Assembly: GCA_000755425.1 (NCBI GenBank)
Contig: BBMT01000003.1
Span: 1-64,000 of the forward strand
Length of the DNA: 64,000 nt
DNA from: Vibrio maritimus
GTDB lineage: Bacteria > Pseudomonadota > Gammaproteobacteria > Enterobacterales > Vibrionaceae
Reading direction: 5' to 3'
Below the pieces are notes generated by a model. That model was not told where the DNA came from. It was given only the letters and a program-made list of their open reading frames with translations, and did not search any database. Numbering within the stretch: the first letter of the stretch is position 1; each line of letters begins with the position of its first letter. Below, piece after piece: positions 29,261 to 39,047 of this stretch. Both the position numbers and the translations under genes were made by a program.

Positions 29261-29920
29261 TTGAGATTGAAGTTACAACTAAATTCAAAACCATTCGTTG
29301 CTAAGTTACTCATTGCGCAGGAAGCCGAGCGAGAGATGCTCGCGCATGAGTTACATGACGATCTCTGTCAGCGCCTGGCTGCGATAGTCATTGAAGCAGG
29401 TGTTTTGGAGAAACACCTTGAAGGGGGGGCGAGTTATGAAAAGCTGAAACGCATCAAACAAGAACTCGTCAACGTGGCAAAGGATACGCACACTCTTTCT
29501 CACCGGTTACTGCCCGCAATGTTGAGTGAGTTCGGACTGAAAGAAGCGCTGCGCCATGAGGTTGAAGAGACATCAAGCAAGAGCGACATATCAATCGCGT
29601 TTGCCGCTTCAACGGTTCAAGTCATTGTTCATCCACAAATAGAACTGATGATATTTCGTATTGCTCAAGAGTCTATCGCTAACGCAATGCAACATTCGTC
29701 GGCCTCACATATTCAAGTTAACTTAATGGTTACGCCTGAAAAACTAACCTTGCAGATTGAAGACAATGGAAGCGGCTTTGCTATCGATGCAATACCACCG
29801 TCTTCTGGTATTGGCCTGCAAATGATGAGGGAGCGAGCTAAGTTGATTGAAGCTAAGTTATACTTTCGATCGCAACCCGCACACGGAACCACTGTCGAAC
29901 TCATACTTAAACCCTCATAG
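29261..29920 (+). CDS. short soluble histidine kinase lacking a sensor domain
   Basis: About 219 residues: a HisKA_3 domain (LLIAQEAEREMLAHELHDDLCQRLAAI, phospho-His in HELHDD) and an HATPase domain (IFRIAQESIANAMQHS; EDNGSGFAID; GIGLQMMRERA). There is no membrane segment or sensor module before it. TTG 29261 or TTG 29267 (after GGGAG) are possible starts; there is no in-frame ATG nearby. Its kinase core resembles that of the large kinase at 23966. It probably pairs with the NarL-type regulator at 31002. Input may come from another protein. Confidence 0.85.
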   Translation: MRLKLQLNSKPFVAKLLIAQEAEREMLAHELHDDLCQRLAAIVIEAGVLEKHLEGGASYEKLKRIKQELVNVAKDTHTLSHRLLPAMLSEFGLKEALRHEVEETSSKSDISIAFAASTVQVIVHPQIELMIFRIAQESIANAMQHSSASHIQVNLMVTPEKLTLQIEDNGSGFAIDAIPPSSGIGLQMMRERAKLIEAKLYFRSQPAHGTTVELILKPS

Positions 29921-30052
29921 CACCCAGTCACCTGTCATCATCAACAGTATTCTATTCGTTTTGTAGATACGAACCATTTTGTCTATTTGAATCGTTTCAT
30001 TCAGAGTGCCCGCATATTTGTAACGACTTTTTTCGGGGCGTTGTTAGTGTTG

Positions 30053-30320
30053 ATGAGACGTTTGATTTTATTCACGCTATTGCGTCATTGGTGGGTGTGC
30101 GGTCACTGAGCCTACGCCAGAGAACGGGTGTGATCCATCGGGTATAGAAGCTAGCCACAATGAAGCGAATGCGCTGGCGGCACTATCCATGGCAAACCTG
30201 GCTGCTGGTGGAAGTCAATATTCAGGTCTATCAGCGCACGCATCGAACTCAGATCAACAAGCTGAAATCCTCAAAATAAAAGTTGAACTTTGTAAGCAAG
30301 AATTAGAAAAATCGAGGTAA
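30053..30320 (+). CDS. small lipoprotein upstream of cytochrome P460 (two frameshifts)
   Basis: Read across two one-base gaps (about 30082 and 30095), this stretch gives a lipoprotein: MRRLILFTLL, then a lipobox reading SLVGC, then a polar Ala/Ser/Gln-rich mature part with Cys in ENGCDPSG and VELCKQE. It ends with a stop at 30318-30320, five bases before the P460 start, so the two are probably one operon. The ribosome-binding site is weak. The mature region is one clean frame of about 75 codons; the start and lipobox depend on the corrections. Confidence 0.5.
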
Positions 30321-30325
30321 ATATC

Positions 30326-30881
30326 ATGAGAAAATCATTCGCGATGGTTGCAATGCTCACCGCATTTGGCACCAATGCTAGCTTGTCCAATCCAGCAGAT
30401 ACTTACAAAGAACTGGTGGATAACAAGGGCAATATCTCGTTTCCTACCGACTTCCAAACTGAACTTGTTCATGTGGGAACAACAGCGGTCATTGCGCCAG
30501 ATTCGAAGAGGGTTCAAAACCTTAACGGTATTTACGCTCAGGGTGCAGCAGTAGAGCACTATAACTCAACGGGCGAATGGCCAGACGGGACTGTGTTCGT
30601 AAAAGATGTAAAACACACTCAATCCGAACATCTCACTACTGGCTGGTCTTTCATCAGCGCGGTAATGACGTCTTTTTTGTGATGATTCGTGATAATGAAG
30701 GGCGCTTCAAAGATAACCCAAATTGGGGAGATGGTTGGGGATGGGGGATGTTTGGAGTAGAGCTACTGTCAACGAATCGCCTAACAAGGAATTTTGCCAA
30801 GGTTGTCACAACCCTCGCAAAGACAACAACTACTTATACACGGATCAATATCCATCTATTGTTAAAGAATTTTTGAAGTAA
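30326..30881 (+). CDS. cytochrome P460-family protein (two frameshifts)
   Basis: Periplasmic c-type heme protein. Signal peptide MRKSFAMVAMLTAFGTNA. The body has the family features FPTDFQTELVHVGTTAV, WPDGTVFVKDVK and DNPNWGDGWGWGMF. The heme motif CQGCH near 30797 is read only after correcting a break at about 30793 (one T missing); another break lies at about 30642 (one G missing before CTGGTC). Restored length is 185 residues, ending IVKEFLK. Some relatives detoxify hydroxylamine or nitric oxide, but many single-domain members have no known role. Confidence 0.8.
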
Positions 30882-31001
30882 AAATGCGGCCTTCTGAACG
30901 GTTTGCGGATATAGGGCTACGGAAGATGTAGAACCAGCTAAAATAATTAATAGTTGGCATGTATGTCGGCTATGTTTTCCGCTGACCCAATAGGAGAGAG
31001 T

Positions 31002-31637
31002 ATGAATAAACCCACAGTGTTGCTCGCCGATGATCATGTGATGGTAGCTGAAGGCATTAAGAACCTACTCAGTAAAGATTATGATGTCATTGGTGTGGTT
31101 GAAGATGGCAACGCTTTGGTCATGCAAGCCAAACAGCTCAAGCCAGACATCATCGTTTCTGACATCTCTATGCCCATCATGAACGGTTTAAATGCAGCAG
31201 AGAAGATCATTGCCAGCGATGAAGAGGTCAAGATAATCCTTTTGACCATGCACCCGGAAGTTAAATACGCCATCAAAGCACTCGACTCCGGCGTGCACGG
31301 CTACTTGCTCAAACATTCTGCTCCAGAAGAGCTGCTTGTCGCAATGCGCGCCGTTTTAAGCAAAAAAACCTATATTACGCCGACGCTCCAAGCCGATATC
31401 ATGGATGCCTATAAGAATAAGAAAGACATCGTTGACGATCCGCTATCAGTGCTTACCTCCCGTCAAAGACAAGTACTCCAGCTTTTGGCAGAGAGTCATT
31501 CAGCGAAGGAAATCGCCAATATTCTCAATGTCTCTAGCCGAACAGTAGAATTCCATAAGTATAAAATGGTTGAAGTCCTCAAACTAAAAAACGCCAGTGA
31601 GCTCGTCCCTTTTGCGATTAAAAATGATCTCGTATAG
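31002..31637 (+). CDS. NarL/FixJ-type response regulator
   Basis: 211 residues. Receiver domain with D10/D11 and phospho-acceptor Asp54 (IVSDISMPIMNG), Lys in LLKHS, then a LuxR-type HTH (LTSRQRQVLQLLAESHSAKEIANILNVSSRTVEFHKYKMVEVL). ATG 31002 follows AGGAGAGAG; the longer frame from 30954 has no ribosome-binding site. This is the class usually paired with HisKA_3 kinases, two of which lie upstream (23966 and 29261). Confidence 0.94.
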   Translation: MNKPTVLLADDHVMVAEGIKNLLSKDYDVIGVVEDGNALVMQAKQLKPDIIVSDISMPIMNGLNAAEKIIASDEEVKIILLTMHPEVKYAIKALDSGVHGYLLKHSAPEELLVAMRAVLSKKTYITPTLQADIMDAYKNKKDIVDDPLSVLTSRQRQVLQLLAESHSAKEIANILNVSSRTVEFHKYKMVEVLKLKNASELVPFAIKNDLV

Positions 31638-31769
31638 CGATGTCACGTGGGGTTAACTGGTCGACAACTGGTAAATACCCACCCTCCCTCTAGTAATTCT
31701 ACGAGTCTTCGTAGTCACTCCTTTTAGGTAATCTAACCCTGTACTCAACAACGACTAAGGGTTATTACC

Positions 31770-32351
31770 ATGAACGCAATTAAAGAACTATTTGAAGTCA
31801 ATTTAAAGACGCAAACCATTATTGGCATTGCCGCGATCATTCTAGGGTGCGGAGCGATTAGCACACCATTTGTCACTGGAGTGTTCTTTTCAATGCTGCT
31901 CGCTATTGGCATGTGTGCTTTAGGTGTGACGGGCATTATCTGGCTGTTTAAAGAGTCAAGTACCTCGAGCAAGGTGTGGATGGGGCTTCTGTCGACACTG
32001 CTTATCATTTCTTCCTTCTTCATGTATCAGTTGCCGGGCGTTACCTTAATGTTTTCATCGGGCGTACTCATTTCATTCTTTCTGCTTGAAGGGATCTTCG
32101 CGACCATTTATGGCATCAAGCAACGCAAAGAAAAAGGCGCAGGTTGGACGATATTTTATGGCGTGCTAAGCATTGTTTGCTCTGGTTTGCTCATTGCGGA
32201 TTGGCCAATCTCTGGGCTATTTGCAATCGGTACTTATGTAGGTGTTAAGCTGATTTTCCTTGGGATCAATGTGTTAAGTCTTACCTTTGCGGAAAACAAA
32301 GTAGCGGATGAGCTTGAAGAAGAGTTTAGTGACGACCGAGTGTCAGCATAA
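31770..32351 (+). CDS. HdeD/DUF308-like membrane protein
   Basis: 193 residues with about six hydrophobic segments (for example TIIGIAAIILGCGAISTPFVTGVFFSMLLAIGM) and a charged acidic tail. The pattern of helix pairs fits the HdeD family, known in E. coli from acid resistance at high cell density. First gene of a closely spaced group of four envelope genes (31770-34232). Confidence 0.75.
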   Translation: MNAIKELFEVNLKTQTIIGIAAIILGCGAISTPFVTGVFFSMLLAIGMCALGVTGIIWLFKESSTSSKVWMGLLSTLLIISSFFMYQLPGVTLMFSSGVLISFFLLEGIFATIYGIKQRKEKGAGWTIFYGVLSIVCSGLLIADWPISGLFAIGTYVGVKLIFLGINVLSLTFAENKVADELEEEFSDDRVSA

Positions 32352-32369
32352 TTGAGTGAGGTAGCAAAC

Positions 32370-32690
32370 ATGAGCAACCATGAACTACAGCAACAAATAG
32401 ATGAGCTGCAAGCGCAGCTCAACTCGATGGAAGAGCAGGACGAACTGCAGCAAAACGAAAGCGAGCTAAATGAAGAAGATAAGCTCGAGGCGTTAATTAG
32501 TAGCGCTACTCCCAACCAATTGATCGAGAGACTTAAAGTGCTCTTCGGTCAGGGAGGTGAGGAAGGTGAGCTTCAAGAGAAGTGCAATGAACTAATAGCA
32601 GAGCTAGAGATTCAACTGGAGCAGTTACCACCGAAAGCTTGTTTATTGATTTTTTCCGCAGGCATTGTGTTTGGACGAGTGCTGCGTTGA
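32370..32690 (+). CDS. coiled-coil tail-anchored small protein
   Basis: 106 residues, not a family I can name. Residues 1-80 are highly charged and Gln/Glu/Leu-rich with heptad patterns (LQQQIDELQAQLNSMEEQDELQQ), so a coiled coil is likely. The last 20 residues (PPKACLLIFSAGIVFGRVL) form one hydrophobic segment, suggesting a C-terminal membrane anchor. ATG 32370 has GAGG about 8 bases before it; the upstream TTG 32352 does not. Eighteen bp after the HdeD-like gene. Confidence 0.75.
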   Translation: MSNHELQQQIDELQAQLNSMEEQDELQQNESELNEEDKLEALISSATPNQLIERLKVLFGQGGEEGELQEKCNELIAELEIQLEQLPPKACLLIFSAGIVFGRVLR

Positions 32691-32716
32691 ACGTAACTGA
32701 TTGAGAGGAAATGACC

Positions 32717-33121
32717 ATGAGCAAAATGACGGATAATGCAAAAGTGGCTGTAAAGGCACAGAAAGCACTGATGAAAGCAGAGCTCAAGCGAAGCAAAACG
32801 GCAGCGGTGCTTTATGCAGCGACCATAGCAACATTCTCAGTCGCTTTTTTGGCGGCCAATCTAGCTGGTTACTTGTATTTGGTTGGTGATGCCCAAGCGT
32901 GTCATGCAGCGATGATGGTTGGTTGTGCAAACCTTTTAATTGGTGCTGTACCCGCATATTTAGCGTCACGACTTCAGGCTACCGAGCAAGAACAGCTTTT
33001 GGTCGAAATCCGAGATCAGGCGTCGAGTGCGATTACACAGCCATTTAGTTCAGGTTCGCTCGATACGGCCAGCGTTGTCACGCCTTTGCTCAACATTGCC
33101 CTCAAGAACTTTCGTCGATAA
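32717..33121 (+). CDS. holin-superfamily/DUF1469-like membrane protein
   Basis: About 134 residues with a charged N-terminus (KVAVKAQKALMKAELKRSK), two membrane segments (AVLYAATIATFSVAFLAANLAGYLYLV and MMVGCANLLIGAVPAYLAS) and a soluble tail. This layout is typical of small membrane proteins of the phage-holin-like group next to stress genes. ATG 32717 is chosen because AGAGGAA is at a good distance; ATG 32711 is too close to it. Confidence 0.7.
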   Translation: MSKMTDNAKVAVKAQKALMKAELKRSKTAAVLYAATIATFSVAFLAANLAGYLYLVGDAQACHAAMMVGCANLLIGAVPAYLASRLQATEQEQLLVEIRDQASSAITQPFSSGSLDTASVVTPLLNIALKNFRR

Positions 33122-33135
33122 ATGGAGGTGGAAAC

Positions 33136-34232
33136 ATGTCACTCAGTAGCGAATTAACTCATCCAGAGTGCAGTAAACTTATTCTCAATACTCAGAATAT
33201 CGCTCTATGGACAATCATTTTAATTGGCGGTACGGCTATCTTGGTTGTCGGGAAATCGCTATTGATACCTATTGTGCTGTCTGTGTTTCTGGCGATTTTA
33301 TTGAGTTCGTTTAGAGAGCTATCCGCCGTCAATCACTGTTTGGATTGTCCCTCAATCGAACTTTGGCAAGCTTAGTTGCCGCGGTTTTTGTGTTGGCTGG
33401 CAGCTTTTTTGTCTTCAGTCTTCTTAATAGTCAGGTGGCGCTGATGAGTGAGCACGCTACGCTATATCAAGCCAACCTAGAGCAAATCGGCGCACAAGTC
33501 AGTGGGTACCTTGGTATTGATTCAGGTCTTGGTTATCACTCTATTTCTGAATATTTGGATCTCGGCTTAATTATCAGCGCGACGGGGGAGACCTTGTCAG
33601 ACGTATTTTCCAACGTTGTTCTTACCTTGATGTTCACGCTGTTCTTATTTGCAGAAGAGCATAAGGTGAAAGAGAAGCTACCTAGAATGCTTGGCAATGT
33701 GAACAAGGCGAGAGAGGTTCAAAAAGCCAGTGCAAGTATTGCCGCTTCCATTCAAACTTATGTGACCGCTAAAAGTGTACTCAGCGCTGTAACGGGTTTT
33801 GCGACCTACGTTATCTTGCAGTTTACAGACGTTCATTTTGCGCCTTTGTGGGGAGCACTCGCGTTTTTGCTCAACTTTATTCCCAATGTTGGGTCATTCA
33901 TTGCCGTGCTACTGCCAGCTCTGTTTTCTTTGCTGCAGTTTGGTGTGATTGCTCCGGTACTATTGCTTGTGGGAAGTCTCGGGTCTATGCAGTTTTTTAT
34001 CGGCAGCATTATTGAGCCTTCTTATTTAGGTAAGCAGCTCAACTTGAGTCCTTTCCTTGTTTTGGTATCGCTGACACTGTGGGGTGCAGTGTGGGGATTA
34101 GTGGGGATGTTTTTAGCCGTGCCATTAATGGTTTTAACTAGCTTAATTTGCCAACATATTAAAGGGTTTGAGTGGTTGTCTAGGCTGCTTTCATCCGATG
34201 GTCAATTTATGGCAATTAGGCAGACTGTGTGA
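33136..34232 (+). CDS. AI-2E/PerM-family transporter (one frameshift)
   Basis: Membrane protein of the AI-2E transporter superfamily, with about seven to eight hydrophobic segments. Conserved C-terminal block: FLLNFIPNVGSFIAVLLPALFSLL and SLTLWGAVWGLVGMFLAVPLM. The frame breaks at about 33324 (ATCCGCC for ATCCCGCC, restoring ELSRRQSLFGLSLNRT). About 365 residues restored. Despite the family name, transport of AI-2 is proven for few members; others move ions. Last gene of the envelope group. Confidence 0.85.
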
Positions 34233-34374
34233 TGTTGCGGCACTCATTTAGAGCTATCAGAAAATGGCCTCTATGCGTTCGATGCATGGATGTATACGAT
34301 TTTTGTCATTTACGGTAGGGGTATCGGTTGCGTAATCTTGCACAAAAATAACAAACCGAACTCCTTTTTTCGCT

Positions 34375-35650
34375 ATGCCAACCATACCTTCAACTATTCC
34401 ATTTATCCGGCGTAATGAGCTACATCCTATCTTAGAACAAGCGTTCTCTGGTTGTGAGCGATACATCTGCATTTTGATTGCGATAGAAAACCATCAAGCT
34501 ATATCTTCTTTTTGTGGGGAGCGTACACGAACTGAATTGGTTGAACAGATGTTCATTCGTTTTGAAAATCGATTGAAACCGACCTATCGGCTATTTCAGA
34601 TAAGTGACAACAAGTTGGTCTGTGTCGCCCCGATCGATAGTGACACGGCTGATGATGTCATCCAAATTGTAGATGGCTGCTTTTCAAAGCCTATCGTGTG
34701 TGAAAACTCGCCAATGATTTGGCTGAGTAGAATGGGCGGCGCGAGTGTTTTCCCTGACGATGCGCAAGATGGTGCGGCATTGCTTTCGTGTGCCGAAAGC
34801 GCTTTGCAATATGCGCAAAAACAAGGGGGGAGCCGAATCCAGAGATTTAGCCATCAAATTAGAGAGCACACAAATCGCTTTCAACTTGTCTATCAACGCC
34901 TTTGCAGTGCCATTGAAATGAACACCATCGATCTTTGGTTTCAACCTATGTATGACCCTTTTTCGAAGCAAGTGACTATTTGTGAAGCGCTCGCACGTTG
35001 GCATGACGAGATACTAGGAGTAGTGTCTCCCGATGAGTTTATTTTAGTTGCTGAAGTCTCTGGGCTTATCAAACCGCTAAGCGAAAAGCTTTTCTCAAAC
35101 TTGTGAATGATATGACAGAGATTAATGCCCAACTTACGCAACCGGTGTGCTTTGCATTTAATGTCTCACACAAGGAATTGGACATGGGCGTTGATCATTT
35201 TCTTTCCTTCGCGTTGGATAAGCCCCTTTTAGCGAAACACATTATTTTGGAGTTAACGGAAACCGCGATTGCAAATGATGATCTTTGCACGCAGAAAATG
35301 CTCAGTGAGCTCAGAGAACATGGCTATCAGATAGCGATAGATGATTTTGGAACTGGCTACTCAGCACTTAGCTGCCTAGATCAATTTCCGTTTGACTACA
35401 TCAAAATCGATAAGCATTTCATAGACAGAGTCTTTGAGTCCGTGACCGATGAAATCATAATCGACGCGACAGTAGCGATTGCTCGATGTATGGATGTCAA
35501 AGTTGTAGCGGAAGGCATTGAAAATCATGCGCAAGCGGTGAGGCTCATAGAAATGGGGCAGATTATCTGCAGGGTTACGAAATTAGTCGACCGCAGCACA
35601 AAGATAACCTTCGACAGTATCTACTCTGTCACCAAGGACGCAGCAGGTAA
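34375..35650 (+). CDS. degenerate GGDEF - EAL protein (two frameshifts)
   Basis: Cytoplasmic c-di-GMP phosphodiesterase. Residues about 20-170 resemble a GGDEF domain but have no GGDEF signature, so cyclase activity is not expected. The EAL domain has EALARW, ELTET, DDFGTGYS, KIDK and VVAEGIEN and looks catalytic. Frame breaks at about 35094 (one T missing, restoring SEKLFLKLVNDM) and about 35558 (one G missing, restoring IEMGADYLQGYEISRP). The true stop is then at 35648-35650. Without the second correction the tail is nonsense. The start at 34375 has only a weak ribosome-binding site. Next on this strand is a diguanylate cyclase. Confidence 0.85.
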
Positions 35651-35679
35651 TATTACTAGGCAAGATATTAGTAATATTA
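35648..35679. repeat. 11-bp perfect inverted repeat after the EAL gene
   Basis: TAATATTACTA (35648-35658) and its exact complement (35669-35679) with a 10-nt gap. It starts at the corrected stop codon of the EAL gene. AT-only stem, no T-run after it; perhaps a weak terminator or a protein site. Confidence 0.45.
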
Positions 35680-35749
35680 CGTCTATTGACCCTCTTACTT
35701 CCTAGCTACGATGTGAATGGATATTTCATCATGTTGGTTTGGAGGAAGT

Positions 35750-37150
35750 ATGGTTCGGTGGCTGGTAAGAAACAGAGTTTGGATACTCACCTTATTTTCG
35801 GCGCTTGTACTTTCAATACAAGTGGTCGACCTTCGTCATCAAGTAGAGAGCTCCAAGCGTGATAATCAAAAGCTCACTCAGCAACTGAGAGTGCTCGTAT
35901 CTGCAGATATACAGCGCACACTGTTATCGTTTGAATACATTGCCAATGACACGGTTCATCGATTCATTAATAGAAAGTCGACACTAAACTGGTCGCATCG
36001 AGCACGTATTGAAAACGCCTTTCCAATCGAATCTTTGGCTGCCGAACAGCACATTACTAGGTACTACTCTGATACTACTTTGGTAAAAGAAAAGCAGACA
36101 CAGCTAAACGATGGTCAAGCGATGTGGAGAGTCGCATACAACAATGAACAAAAATCCATTTTGCTTATCATGGCGACAATAGTGAGCGCGAAGGGGGCTA
36201 AACAGCTCATCGAGGTCGGCTTCGATCTGAGGGATTTTCCAGAATTTATTCCAAAGCAGCTTGATGCTGGCGTAGCGCTGGTCGATGCGCAGCAGAATGT
36301 GTTTTTACGTGATGGCAGTGAGTTTATTGAAATTACTGTGGCTGATGCTCAATCCGAGAATCAAGATAAGAGCGGGGCGTCATATTTGATCACGCATCGA
36401 GAAATAATAGGTTATCCCTATGCACAGTTTGGTGGTGAACGCCGCGAAAAATTTCAGATAGTTACTGTTCCTATAAAGGGAATAGGGGCTGAACTGGTAG
36501 TATTGCTGGATACAACTGAGCAGTTCAACAACATCTATGAGGACATTTTAGAGACAGTATTTGCCGTGTTCGGCCTAATCATGGTTTATCTCCTTTTGTG
36601 TTGTCTCGCTCGTTATTTCAGTAAGACACAGAAAATAATGAATACCGATCCGTTAACGGGACTCAACAACCGCCGACACTTGACTCGCTCGGCAAGCAAG
36701 ATGCAACAGAAACTAGCGTCAGGGGCATACTCTAGCTATGGCATTTTACTTATCGACCTTGACCACTTTAAACAGATCAATGATCGCTACGGGCATGATG
36801 TCGGTGACAAGGTTCTCATGCGAGTGAGTAATATCCTCAAAGATAACGTTAGAAAACAGGATGTATGCTACCGCCTTGGTGGTGAAGAGTTCGCGATTAC
36901 CGCGCCAATAACATCATCGAGCCAGGTTATCGGACTTGCTGAGCGGTTGAGGGAACAAATTGAACATGACCAGCCACTAAGGGAGTGGGTTGAAGGCGGT
37001 GTTACCGCTTCAATTGGTGTCGTAGAGCACACAGTGGATAAGCACATTAACCAATCATTGAAATGTGCAGACGAGCAGCTCTATGTGGCGAAAAACAGCG
37101 GTAGAAATCGTGTGGAATATGTAGGAATAGAGCTCGCTAGGGGTATCTAG
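35750..37150 (+). CDS. membrane diguanylate cyclase
   Basis: 466 residues. Membrane segment at about 7-27, a periplasmic sensor region of about 240 residues of unrecognised type, a second membrane segment (VFAVFGLIMVYLLLCCLARYF), then a GGDEF domain with the active signature GGEEF (377-381) and an inhibitory I-site RKQD (368-371), so the enzyme should make c-di-GMP and be product-inhibited. ATG 35750 follows GGAGGAAG; the longer frame from 35717 lacks a site. It follows the EAL gene and precedes the CSS-domain pairs on the same strand. Confidence 0.93.
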   Translation: MVRWLVRNRVWILTLFSALVLSIQVVDLRHQVESSKRDNQKLTQQLRVLVSADIQRTLLSFEYIANDTVHRFINRKSTLNWSHRARIENAFPIESLAAEQHITRYYSDTTLVKEKQTQLNDGQAMWRVAYNNEQKSILLIMATIVSAKGAKQLIEVGFDLRDFPEFIPKQLDAGVALVDAQQNVFLRDGSEFIEITVADAQSENQDKSGASYLITHREIIGYPYAQFGGERREKFQIVTVPIKGIGAELVVLLDTTEQFNNIYEDILETVFAVFGLIMVYLLLCCLARYFSKTQKIMNTDPLTGLNNRRHLTRSASKMQQKLASGAYSSYGILLIDLDHFKQINDRYGHDVGDKVLMRVSNILKDNVRKQDVCYRLGGEEFAITAPITSSSQVIGLAERLREQIEHDQPLREWVEGGVTASIGVVEHTVDKHINQSLKCADEQLYVAKNSGRNRVEYVGIELARGI

Positions 37151-37306
37151 AATCGACATCTGAACCGTTTGGGTGTGAACAACAAACTACGTGCTACTGA
37201 ATTCTCATTCACTGAGACAGCTGTCCTAAAAGATTGAGTCAGATTAAAGACATAGCTTTGAATTGGCGATTATTATTTGCCGGTTCTATGGTTGTGAGTA
37301 GTTTTA

Positions 37307-38104
37307 TTGCATGTTCCCAAGCGCACTTGGCAAAATCTTATCTTCATTTTTCTCTATACGCTCCTTATCGGTTGTGTTTATCAAGTGTTAACCTTTCGTC
37401 AGGAGCTGAGCCACAGCGCTGACCAAATTCTTAGCAAAGTTGAATTTCAATTATCAAAGATAGAAAAAGAGTTGAGATCCGTTTATCAACCGACTGATTG
37501 CAGCATCGAAGCTCAACAGTTGCTTGGGCATCATGTCTTTCGGAGCCTAGGCTTGCGTGGCCTTGCGGTAGGAAAGGTGCAAGGAGAGGATCAGAGATTT
37601 ATTGGCTGTAGTAATTTTGGACAGCATAAGGCAGCTGTGACTTCGAGATTTTGGGATGCGAGGTACAAGCGAGATGTAGCGTTTGCCAAAATTAAGCAGG
37701 TAGAGTATCGACGCGACCCATCTTTTGCTTTAGCGATAATCAAAGACGATGCCATTGTCCTCGGTGCCATTAACCCGCGGATTATTCTTGGCTGGTGGAT
37801 TGAGCCATTTTTCCCTCAGACTAATGCCGTTTTGTCTTTTAGTGACGGGGAAGCGTTGTTGTCGCGCGGTATCGATATCGCCGATGGTGATGGCATTGAA
37901 ATGACAACTTACTCCGAGCGCTACCCAATAATGGTTCGTGTGACACAGCCTATTACGGTGCTTTGGGAGAAGCTTTTGACCTTTATTGAGCGACTCGTAT
38001 TAGGCGGAGCATTGGCGTTTGGTGGCCTGTTGCTGATGGATGTTCATCATCGCCGTACACGCAGAGAAAACCCGGAGCAAGACTTTGAGGTGAGTCATGA
38101 TTAA
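37307..38104 (+). CDS. stand-alone CSS-like periplasmic sensor, type A, copy 1
   Basis: 265 residues: membrane segment 11-29 (FIFLYTLLIGCVYQ), a periplasmic domain of about 190 residues, a second membrane segment (LVLGGALAFGGLLLM) and a short charged cytoplasmic tail. The periplasmic part resembles the CSS-motif domain of PdeC-type phosphodiesterases: Cys65-Ser66, then Cys101 in the block GCSNFG, then SFALAIIKDD and INPRIILGWWIEP. There is no EAL, GGDEF or HAMP domain. TTG 37307 is the likely start. It overlaps the next gene by 8 bp. Confidence 0.72.
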   Translation: MHVPKRTWQNLIFIFLYTLLIGCVYQVLTFRQELSHSADQILSKVEFQLSKIEKELRSVYQPTDCSIEAQQLLGHHVFRSLGLRGLAVGKVQGEDQRFIGCSNFGQHKAAVTSRFWDARYKRDVAFAKIKQVEYRRDPSFALAIIKDDAIVLGAINPRIILGWWIEPFFPQTNAVLSFSDGEALLSRGIDIADGDGIEMTTYSERYPIMVRVTQPITVLWEKLLTFIERLVLGGALAFGGLLLMDVHHRRTRRENPEQDFEVSHD

Positions 38105-38822
38105 ATGGTTAATGGTGATGTCCTTGTCGGCATTAGTAAGCTTAGTTGGCGGCTATATTAAAATTTCGCATGAACTAGAGTCGAGCGCAGTCAGCGCGAC
38201 GGCTAAGGTCGACGAGCAGATAAAGAACATCATTAATGTTATTGATTCGCTGCCCAGCGATCCATACTGTGGCGATGAAGTGAAACGTGAATACGCCAAT
38301 ATTTCCCATGAAGATGAACGTATTCGTGCGGTTGGATATATCTACGACACGGGTGAGCAATGGCATGTGTGTAGTATGCTAGGACGCCAACTTTCCAAGC
38401 TTAATTATTGGCGAGGAACCAAAAAAGACGGCGTATTCATTGGGCACTCGCTACTAACAGTGCATTTTCCTGAAACTTCTTTTGTTGTGTCTAAAGACAA
38501 AGGTAAGGAAAAAGCGTTTGCATACGTGAACCCTAGACGTGTACTCGGTTACTGGATTGAACCAAGTCTTGCTTACGCAAATTACAGTCTTACGTTGGAC
38601 TCTGACTGCGTACCTTTCTACACACGTGCGCCAGTGAAAATGGAAAGTATGTTGCTGCAAACAGCGCATTCTGAAAAGCACCCATATTCCATTCAAGCGA
38701 CGGCTTCTGTTTTCGATGTGTTACAGCGAGCAGGGATTTATTGGTTGCGTGTTATGACTATTGTTTTGCTTTGCTGGGGGAGTTATAGATTGCTAAGTGA
38801 CTCACTTCGTCAAAAAACATAA
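38097..38822 (+). CDS. stand-alone CSS-like periplasmic sensor, type B, copy 1
   Basis: 241 residues: N-terminal membrane segment, periplasmic domain, C-terminal membrane segment (YWLRVMTIVLLCWGSYRLL) and almost no cytoplasmic part. Two key cysteines, Cys58 and Cys92, the second in VCSMLG, match the CSS-type C...CSxLG pattern; YVNPRRVLGYWIEPS aligns with the NPR..LGWWIEP block of the type A protein. It overlaps the type A gene by 8 bp, so the two are probably made together and may form a complex. Confidence 0.72.
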   Translation: MIKWLMVMSLSALVSLVGGYIKISHELESSAVSATAKVDEQIKNIINVIDSLPSDPYCGDEVKREYANISHEDERIRAVGYIYDTGEQWHVCSMLGRQLSKLNYWRGTKKDGVFIGHSLLTVHFPETSFVVSKDKGKEKAFAYVNPRRVLGYWIEPSLAYANYSLTLDSDCVPFYTRAPVKMESMLLQTAHSEKHPYSIQATASVFDVLQRAGIYWLRVMTIVLLCWGSYRLLSDSLRQKT

Positions 38823-39047
38823 AACCGTTACTTATCATGTAGTTTAACTATTTGTATCAAATGAATATATTCTGTAATGTTTGCTTGGTTAGTTATTGTT
38901 TATAAATATATGTCCGCGGCTTATTATTTTATTTTTGAATGATACCTCGCAATATAAACAATCAATGTTTAGAAATTTGAGGTGGGATAAGGTTCGTGAA
39001 AAATTGATGCTGTATAACGGGAATGAAATTCAGCGCAAATTTATTCA

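Noticed and set aside
33136..34232. Two separate AI-2E-family genes
   Set aside because: The overlap region restores one continuous family protein when a single C is added near 33324.
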